The notes beneath the pieces are model-generated. The model worked only from the letters and a program-made list of their open reading frames with translations, was not told where the DNA came from and searched no databases. From Parcubacteria group bacterium (GTDB lineage Bacteria > Patescibacteriota > Minisyncoccia > Phycocordibacterales > Phycocordibacteraceae): 10,853 nucleotides of DNA. The stretch is from the NCBI GenBank assembly GCA_028286505.1, contig JAQBRK010000040.1, positions 1-10,853 on the forward strand. The letters are read 5' to 3'. Positions 6,614 to 10,853 of the stretch are shown piece by piece. How positions within the stretch are numbered: the stretch's first letter is position 1; the number at the start of each line of letters is the position of its first letter. The position numbers and the translations under genes are program-made.

Positions 6614-7486
6614 ATGCGCCACCTAACACTCCTTCCCTACCTACTCGCCGGTAGTGCTCTGGCGCTAGCTTCGTATCTCGGCTACCTCTCCTATCAAACG
6701 AATCAGGCACTTGTGGCCACACGTTCCGAACTTGCAACGACCACTGCGGAGAACTCGAGCCTCACGGGAGAGCTCGCTTCGGTACAAGCGGACAACGAGC
6801 AACTTACCGACCGTCTCGCGGCAGAGATTGCGAAGAATGAAGCGGCAGCGAATCAGATCAAAGAGATCCAAGGCACCGTCAACACGCTGACCAAAATTAC
6901 CCAGACCGACAAGGAGTTACTGCAGAAATATTCGCGTGTCTACTTCTTGAACGAAAACTATATTCCCTCGAGTCTTTCCAATATCGATAGCGCCTATGTA
7001 CTCGAGTCATCACGCACGTATCAAATTCACACGAAAGTAAAACCGTATCTGGAGAATATGCTTTCGGACGCGCAGGATGCCGATGCCCCGCTCCTCGTGT
7101 TGTCCGGGTATCGTTCGTTCGCGGCTCAAGCCGCACTCAAGAGCAGCTATCGGGTGACCTACGGTTCCGGTGCTAATCGTTTCTCGGCCGATCAAGGCTA
7201 TTCCGAACACCAGCTCGGAACGGCGGTCGATCTCACGACGAAGGAACTCGGCACCACGTCTCTCGCGTTCGCCACTTCTCCCTCCGGAGTGTGGCTCGAA
7301 ACGAACGCGTATAAATACGGATTCATACTTTCGTACCCGAAAGCGAATACGTACTATCAGTACGAACCGTGGCACTTCCGATTCGTCGGTGTTGCTCTCG
7401 CAACCGAATTGCACGACGCCAATAAAAATTTCTACGACCTTCCCCAGCGCGATATAGATACCCACCTCGTTTCCATTTTCGATTAA
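6614..7486 (+). CDS. Membrane-anchored D-alanyl-D-alanine carboxypeptidase, VanY/M15B family
   Basis: A zinc carboxypeptidase that removes the terminal D-Ala from peptidoglycan stem peptides. The 290-residue product starts with one hydrophobic segment (about 5-25) that anchors it or serves as a signal. Residues about 30-95 are Ala/Glu/Gln/Lys-rich with heptad character and probably form a coiled-coil stalk. The M15B domain follows: SGYRS (164-168), SEHQLGTAVDL with zinc ligands H199 and D206, and EPWHF with catalytic E251 and third ligand H254. All catalytic residues are present. Its own leaderless promoter lies immediately upstream, and the pilus operon begins after an inverted repeat 10 bp past its stop. 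Without vanHAX-type genes nearby there is no reason to link it to glycopeptide resistance; a housekeeping wall-trimming role is more likely. Confidence 0.93.
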   Translation: MRHLTLLPYLLAGSALALASYLGYLSYQTNQALVATRSELATTTAENSSLTGELASVQADNEQLTDRLAAEIAKNEAAANQIKEIQGTVNTLTKITQTDKELLQKYSRVYFLNENYIPSSLSNIDSAYVLESSRTYQIHTKVKPYLENMLSDAQDADAPLLVLSGYRSFAAQAALKSSYRVTYGSGANRFSADQGYSEHQLGTAVDLTTKELGTTSLAFATSPSGVWLETNAYKYGFILSYPKANTYYQYEPWHFRFVGVALATELHDANKNFYDLPQRDIDTHLVSIFD

Positions 7487-7495
7487 CTCCACGCC

Positions 7496-7538
7496 GTATA
7501 CCCAGCACTAAGGGAATTGGGATTAGTGCTGGGTATAC
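7496..7538. repeat. Perfect 16-bp inverted repeat between the carboxypeptidase gene and pilB
   Basis: GTATACCCAGCACTAA (7496-7511) and TTAGTGCTGGGTATAC (7523-7538) are exact complements around an 11-nt spacer. Neither strand has a following T-run, so it is not a standard intrinsic terminator, although as RNA it could still slow or stop read-through. Its right arm contains the -10 hexamer of the pilB promoter, so a large dimeric or tetrameric repressor site is a good alternative. Confidence 0.85.
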
Positions 7539-7539
7539 T
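7534..7539 (+). promoter_or_regulatory. -10 element of the pilB operon, inside the inverted repeat
   Basis: GGG-TATACT ends 10 nt before the pilB ATG at 7550, so the mRNA would have a leader of only about 3-5 nt. The sequence 17 bp upstream (AGGGAA) is not a -35 box. With a perfect -10 core, no -35 and a palindrome across it, a regulated promoter is likely. This is inferred from sequence only. Confidence 0.45.
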
Positions 7540-7549
7540 TAAGGGCATC

Positions 7550-8797
7550 ATGGAAACCGCGCCACACGCTCGCCGTGGCATACGTGGTTCGCATCCGTCT
7601 CCTGCTCTTGAACGCGAGCTGGCGCTTGGTGACGATTGTTCGATCGTTCTTTTGGTCGAAGCACTGGTCGAGCATGCGCATCACCTGCGCGCATCCGACA
7701 TCCATATCGAACCGTCCCGTACGGAACTACTAGTTCGTGCGCGCGTGGACGGTGTGCTCGAACCGTTGGCGACGTGTTCGCTTCGCGTGCATGGAGAAGT
7801 GCTTGCACGAATAAAAATCCTTGCGGGACTTCGTACCGACGAACACTTCGCCGCGCAAGACGGACGCTTCAGACAGAAGCACGGCGGGCGACATCTCGAC
7901 GTACGCGTTTCGATTGTTCCCGCATATTACGGAGAGAATGCCGTGCTGCGCATACTCTCCGATAACCACGCAGCGTTCTCGCTCGAGTCGCTCGGCTTCT
8001 CCGAGCATGACCGCTCGGTGATAGAGCACGCGATACGAAAAACGAGCGGCATGATACTTTCGACCGGCCCGACGGGTTCCGGGAAAACGACGACGCTCTA
8101 CACGCTGATAAAAAAGTTAGCCGCTCCCGAAGTTTCCATCGTAACGATAGAAGACCCCATCGAATATTCGATAGAAAGCGTGGAACAAATTCAAGTGAAT
8201 GCACGTAGCGGCCTCACCTTCGCCAACGGTCTTCGTTCGATACTTCGCCAAGACCCCGACATCATCATGGTGGGAGAAATTCGCGACGCGGAAACCGCGA
8301 CCATCGCGGTCAACACCGCGCTCACCGGTCATCTATTATTCTCGACGCTGCACACGAGCGACGCGGCGACCACGCTGCCGCGCCTTACCGATATGGGCAT
8401 CGATCCGTACCTGGTTGCGGCAACGATGAACATCGCCATAGGTCAGCGTTTGGTTCGAAAGATATGCGAAGCCTGTAGTAGTGAACGGAGCCTTACTGCC
8501 GAAGAGCATGCTTGGCTGCTTCGATTGCCGCTTCGCGACACCGAAATGGACAGCGTGAAATACGGACAAGGCTGCGATGCGTGCCTCGGGACGGCTTATA
8601 AAGGCCGGCTCAGTATCAGCGAAGTGCTCGTCGCCGAAACGAATATTCGCAATGCCATTTTGCGTAAGGCGTCCGGTGAGGAGATTCGAAGGCTTGCGCG
8701 TGAGAACGGTATGACCACTATGCTCGACGACGGGTTTCAAAAAGTCCGCGACGGACGAACCAGTATCGAAGAAGTACTTCGAGTAGTCCATGAGTAA
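7550..8797 (+). CDS. pilB: Type IV pilus assembly ATPase, PilB/GspE family, without N-terminal domain
   Basis: A hexameric cytoplasmic ATPase that powers pilin polymerisation at the inner membrane. The 415-residue product has the N2 domain block ASDIHIEPSR (about 48-57), Walker A GPTGSGKT (about 173-180), the Asp box TIEDPIEY, Walker B IIMVGEIRDAETA (about 238-250), the His box LHTSDAA, and a tetracysteine zinc site from CEAC (about 306-309) and CDAC (about 342-345). PilB and GspE are usually 500-570 residues. The N-terminal GspE/MshE-type domain, which binds c-di-GMP or the inner-membrane partner in some members, is missing here. The zinc site and the LVRKICEAC context favour an assembly ATPase over PilT. 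ATG 7550 was preferred to a TTG at 7517 because the latter lies upstream of the -10. It overlaps pilC by 8 bp. Confidence 0.93.
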   Translation: METAPHARRGIRGSHPSPALERELALGDDCSIVLLVEALVEHAHHLRASDIHIEPSRTELLVRARVDGVLEPLATCSLRVHGEVLARIKILAGLRTDEHFAAQDGRFRQKHGGRHLDVRVSIVPAYYGENAVLRILSDNHAAFSLESLGFSEHDRSVIEHAIRKTSGMILSTGPTGSGKTTTLYTLIKKLAAPEVSIVTIEDPIEYSIESVEQIQVNARSGLTFANGLRSILRQDPDIIMVGEIRDAETATIAVNTALTGHLLFSTLHTSDAATTLPRLTDMGIDPYLVAATMNIAIGQRLVRKICEACSSERSLTAEEHAWLLRLPLRDTEMDSVKYGQGCDACLGTAYKGRLSISEVLVAETNIRNAILRKASGEEIRRLARENGMTTMLDDGFQKVRDGRTSIEEVLRVVHE

Positions 8798-9887
8798 AGC
8801 TGTGACACGTCTGCGTGCGCTCTATGCCGGCATGGTCGGCACCCGGCTCTCCATGAAAGAGCACATGTTCCTCATACAACGACTCTCCTTCCTTCTCGGA
8901 GCCGGTATACCGCTCCATGCCGCTCTCTCGATGCTCAGGGAACAGGGCGGGTCAGCCAGGCTTACGCGCGTGCTCGAGGAGCTGACCTCCGAAATAGCTA
9001 ACGGCCGGGCGCTCGCACGCGGCATGACGCACTTCCCGCACGTGTTCGGTGAATTCGAAATCAATATGGTACGCATCGGAGAATCGTCCGGCACGCTCGC
9101 GCGAAACCTCTCCTGCCTCGCGCTCGAACTCAAAAAACGCGCGAACCTGCGTGCGCGGGTAGTGGGCGCGTTCATCTACCCTGCCGTGATAGCGCTCGCG
9201 ACGCTCGCCATCACCGGTTTTCTGATGCTCTATCTCTTCCCTCGCATCATGCCCATCTTCTTGTCGCTCCATATGAAACTCCCGCTCACCACCCGAGTAG
9301 TCATCGCGCTGTCGGGCTTCCTCATGCATTGGGGCATCGTCCTGCTCGTTCTTGCTGCACTCTCCGTCGTCGCGACTTCGTATCTCTTACACCAGAGCGC
9401 GCGGGCACGAGCACTCCGCGACAAAACGGCGCTACGCATGCCGGTCATGGGAGCGCTGCTCCGGCAGTACTATCTGGCGGACGCCACCCGCACTCTCGGA
9501 CTACTGCTTCAAAGCGGTGTTCCGATTACCACTGCCCTCTCGCTCACGGCGGATACGACCCGTCACAGCGTCTATAAAAGTGCCTACCAAGAACTCGCGC
9601 ATGCCGTTGAACGTGGCGAACGTATTTCAGTGCCAGCCGCACGCTACCCTCAGTTGTTTCCTGCTGTCTTCGTGCAGATGCTCGCGGTCGGTGAGACCTC
9701 CGGCACGCTTATTGAAACGTGCGGGTATCTTTCGGAACTACATGAAAACGATGTAGAAGAATTTACGAAGAACCTTTCGAGTCTCGTGGAACCGGCACTC
9801 ATGATCGTGATGGGTCTTATCGTCGGTTTCATTGCTATCTCGATAATCAGTCCTATCTATGGCATCACTCAAAATCTCCATCCGTAA
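8790..9887 (+). CDS. pilC: Type IV pilus inner-membrane platform protein, PilC/GspF family
   Basis: A polytopic membrane protein that couples the PilB motor to pilin insertion. The 365-residue product has the two-repeat T2SSF architecture. Each cytoplasmic helical domain carries the family signature, GESSGTL (97-103) and GETSGTL (301-307), and each is preceded by an L-x-x-G-(I/V)-P motif (LLGAGIPLHAAL near 35 and LLQSGVPITTAL near 239). Membrane segments lie at about 125-150, 170-200 and 333-357. It is slightly shorter than typical PilC (about 400) because the N-terminal region is short. Its ATG lies inside the last codons of pilB, the usual sign of translational coupling, and no Shine-Dalgarno sequence is present. 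Confidence 0.94.
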   Translation: MSKAVTRLRALYAGMVGTRLSMKEHMFLIQRLSFLLGAGIPLHAALSMLREQGGSARLTRVLEELTSEIANGRALARGMTHFPHVFGEFEINMVRIGESSGTLARNLSCLALELKKRANLRARVVGAFIYPAVIALATLAITGFLMLYLFPRIMPIFLSLHMKLPLTTRVVIALSGFLMHWGIVLLVLAALSVVATSYLLHQSARARALRDKTALRMPVMGALLRQYYLADATRTLGLLLQSGVPITTALSLTADTTRHSVYKSAYQELAHAVERGERISVPAARYPQLFPAVFVQMLAVGETSGTLIETCGYLSELHENDVEEFTKNLSSLVEPALMIVMGLIVGFIAISIISPIYGITQNLHP

Positions 9888-9895
9888 GTCGCGCG

Positions 9896-9975
9896 CGTTT
9901 ACCCCGTACCACTTTTAATCCATGTCGTCCGTATTTTGTAATCGAATCTCCGTGAAAAGTGGTAAGGGGTTTACG
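9896..9975 (+). promoter_or_regulatory. Long inverted repeat enclosing the pseudopilin start
   Basis: The left arm (9896-9916) lies in the pilC-pseudopilin gap; the right arm (9955-9975) lies in the codons for the prepilin processing site. The arms are complementary at 18 of 21 positions, with an uninterrupted core of 10 bp (ACCACTTTT plus one flanking base against its complement), one mismatch, and 5 more (ACCCC against GGGGT). The 38-nt loop holds both candidate start codons, ATG 9922 and GTG 9952. As mRNA this would form a strong stem around the initiation region and could control pilin translation relative to pilB and pilC. Confidence 0.6.
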
Positions 9976-10428
9976 CTTATCGAGATGCTCATCGTCGTAA
10001 GCCTGATAACGGCCGTAGCTGCGCTCGGGCTCTTTGTGTCCATGGACTCTTTCAGGAGCTATCACTTCCATAACGAACGAGACACCGTCGTAAGCACCCT
10101 GCAAAAAGCCCGCAGTCAGGCAATGAGTAATATGTGTTTCGGAAATTCCTGCACTAATGGGAAACCGCACGGCGTGTATTTCGGTACGAAAGGTTCTTAC
10201 GTGATATTCCAGGGTGCTTCGTATGCGGCGCGTGACACGGGAGTCGATGAAGTCATCGAAGCGAAAGACGCCGCAGCAACCATCACCGGGTTCACAAGTG
10301 TCGTGTTCGCCCGGCTCTCGGGTGATGCGGTCACGCTCCCTCAAGATACGCTCACGGTGACCGACGAATCCGGCAAAGTATCCGTCATCACGGTCACTCC
10401 CCAGGGCCGGATTACTTGGAGTAACTAA
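9922..10428 (+). CDS. Type IV pseudopilin, GspH/FimT-like
   Basis: A pilin-like subunit processed by prepilin peptidase and inserted into the pilus. The class III signal is clear: KSGKG|FTLIEMLIVVSLI, with Gly at -1, Phe at +1 and Glu at +5, followed by a hydrophobic helix. After it comes a GspH/FimT-like pattern (TLQKARSQAMSN, then GVYFGTKGSYVIFQG), which suggests a minor pilin. The C-terminal part is beta-rich and ends in TVTPQGRITWSN. C128-type pairs are absent, but CFGNSC (two Cys within six residues) could form a small disulfide loop. From ATG 9922 the product is 168 residues with a 16-residue leader. GTG at 9952 would give a 6-residue leader (VKSGKG), typical for type IVa pilins, so the start is uncertain. 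It is the third gene of the pilB-pilC run, 34 bp after pilC. Confidence 0.9.
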   Translation: MSSVFCNRISVKSGKGFTLIEMLIVVSLITAVAALGLFVSMDSFRSYHFHNERDTVVSTLQKARSQAMSNMCFGNSCTNGKPHGVYFGTKGSYVIFQGASYAARDTGVDEVIEAKDAAATITGFTSVVFARLSGDAVTLPQDTLTVTDESGKVSVITVTPQGRITWSN

Positions 10429-10441
10429 GCTTCTCGTGGCA

Positions 10442-10471
10442 TTGACGGAAGTACACTTTATATGGTACGTT
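10442..10471 (+). promoter_or_regulatory. Extended -10 promoter upstream of nusA
   Basis: TTGACG (10442-10447) and TACGTT (10466-10471) are 18 bp apart, with the extended -10 dinucleotide TG at 10463-10464 (TGGTACGTT). Transcription would start near 10478, some 190 nt before nusA. It begins only 13 bp after the pseudopilin stop. Confidence 0.5.
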
Positions 10472-10481
10472 TTACCTATCT

Positions 10482-10507
10482 GAAATGCCTGCACCCGCGG
10501 GCATTTC
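10482..10507 (+). terminator. Terminator-like hairpin between the pilin operon and nusA
   Basis: GAAATGCC (10482-10489) pairs with GGCATTTC (10500-10507) around a GC-containing 10-nt loop. It is followed by TCTTT, a weak T-rich tract. It could end the pilBC-pseudopilin mRNA. It also sits at the 5' end of the transcript from the promoter just upstream, so it may act as an attenuator of nusA. The tail CTCTTT (10507-10512) can instead pair with AAAGAG (10514-10519). Confidence 0.5.
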
Positions 10508-10528
10508 TCTTTAAAAGAGTGTCACCAG

Positions 10529-10644
10529 AGCTTCTTTAAAATGCACAGATGCGAGGCGCGAGCGAGGAACGAATGAATCGTATCGGGTATACGATGAGAG
10601 AGTCCCGGAGTGAGCAACAAAGCAGCTGAGGATTTTAGAAAGCT
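10529..10644 (+). ncRNA. Structured element in the nusA leader (candidate cis-regulatory RNA or dispersed repeat)
   Basis: The ends pair in a 13-bp stem with one bulged C and one G-U pair: AGCTT (10529-10533) with AAGCT (10640-10644), and TTTAAAAT (10535-10542) with ATTTTAGA (10632-10639). Inside is a perfect apical hairpin, ATCGTAT (10577-10583), loop CGGGT, ATACGAT (10589-10595). The arms between are unusually purine-rich (GAG/GCGAG repeats), unlike the coding sequence nearby. GAACGAA (10567-10573) can pair instead with TTCGTTC (10644-10650), a possible alternative fold. It has no open reading frame of note. From memory, similar purine-rich blocks around an ATCGTAT hairpin recur in Parcubacteria genomes, so a dispersed repeat is an alternative. 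Confidence 0.4.
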
Positions 10645-10669
10645 TCGTTCTACAACTAAATAAAGTCAT

Positions 10670-10853
10670 ATGTTGGATCTCAAGACCATAAATTCAGTGC
10701 TCGGAGAGTTCGAAGAACGCGGCATCACCAAGGAGGTAATGGTCGACGCTATCGAAAGCGCGATGGCGACCGCGTACAAGAAAGAATACGGAAAGCGCGG
10801 ACAAGTGGTTCGCGGAAAGCTCGATATGAATTCGGGCACTGTTACCTTTGAGC
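10670..10853 (+). CDS. nusA: Transcription termination/antitermination factor NusA, N-terminal part (runs off right edge)
   Basis: The 61 visible codons match the NusA N-terminal RNA-polymerase-binding domain. The opening is LDLKTINSVLGEFEERGITKEVMVDAIESAM given in pieces: LDLKTINSVL, then EERGITKEVMVDAIESA, then ATAYKKEYG, which is the usual E-(R/K)-G-I-x-(K/R)-E-x-(V/L)-x-x-A-I-E-x-A-(L/M)-x-x-A-Y-(K/R)-(K/R)-x-(Y/F) pattern. Next comes the beta-strand region (VRGKLDMNSGTVTFE). The S1 and KH domains lie outside the window. NusA binds RNA polymerase and affects pausing, termination and antitermination. The ATG at 10670 has no Shine-Dalgarno sequence. The long structured leader is consistent with the autoregulation known for nusA in other bacteria. 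Confidence 0.88.
   Translation, partial: MLDLKTINSVLGEFEERGITKEVMVDAIESAMATAYKKEYGKRGQVVRGKLDMNSGTVTFE

Noticed and set aside
6614..7486. Vancomycin resistance determinant
   Set aside because: The VanY-type fold alone is common in housekeeping carboxypeptidases, and no vanS/R/H/A/X-like gene is nearby.
7517..7549. Upstream TTG start for pilB at 7517
   Set aside because: It lies in the loop of the inverted repeat and upstream of the -10 hexamer; the ATG at 7550 is better placed.
9914..9919. TTTAAT as a -10 element for a separate pseudopilin promoter
   Set aside because: It ends only 2 nt before the ATG and has no -35 box. It could serve only if translation begins at GTG 9952; the gene is more simply the third of the pilB operon.
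10529..10650. CRISPR array, tRNA or T-box in the nusA leader
   Set aside because: There are no regularly spaced direct repeats, no cloverleaf with CCA end, and no T-box sequence.

Overview
The window looks like bacterial chromosome from a candidate-phyla-radiation (Patescibacteria / Parcubacteria-like) organism with a moderate GC content. This is an inference. It rests on short secreted proteins of unknown family, a pared-down type IV pilus set (a PilB without its usual N-terminal domain, PilC, one pseudopilin), a short UvrD/PcrA helicase, and the near absence of Shine-Dalgarno sequences. Several starts sit only a few bases after a -10-like hexamer, which suggests leaderless or nearly leaderless mRNAs. 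The standard genetic code fits all the genes.

Left block, minus strand (4803 to 1): an operon-like run uvrD/pcrA-type helicase -> rsmA (16S rRNA dimethyladenosine methyltransferase) -> a membrane-anchored protein with a calcium-binding-type aspartate loop -> a secreted protein that runs off the left edge. The junctions are tight (TAA then 4 or 2 nt then ATG), except that the membrane-anchored gene has its own candidate promoter in an 86-nt gap after rsmA.

Central divergent region (about 4804-5268): no confident gene. It holds three separate inverted repeats, one of which is a 62-nt nested palindrome inside a 76-bp segment flanked by 8-bp direct repeats. It also holds a sigma70-type promoter reading right and a leader with a palindrome and a hairpin. 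The gene read from it is a LysM-LysM-M23 cell-wall endopeptidase whose reading frame is open well upstream of any standard start codon. It ends in a perfect bidirectional terminator shared with a small convergent membrane protein.

Right block, plus strand: a VanY-type D,D-carboxypeptidase with a membrane anchor and coiled coil, then pilB-pilC-pseudopilin, then the start of nusA. The LysM/M23 enzyme and the carboxypeptidase act on peptidoglycan. The pilus genes supply the assembly ATPase, the inner-membrane platform and a minor-pilin-like subunit, so this half is an envelope and surface-appendage neighbourhood.

The most notable non-coding structure is: (1) a long inverted repeat (18 of 21 positions complementary) that encloses the start of the pseudopilin gene; (2) a perfect 16-bp inverted repeat whose right arm contains the -10 element of pilB; (3) a nusA leader with an extended -10 promoter, a terminator-like hairpin immediately after the predicted transcription start, and a roughly 116-nt element closed by a 13-bp stem. 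No tRNA, rRNA, CRISPR array, transposase gene or phage gene was seen.
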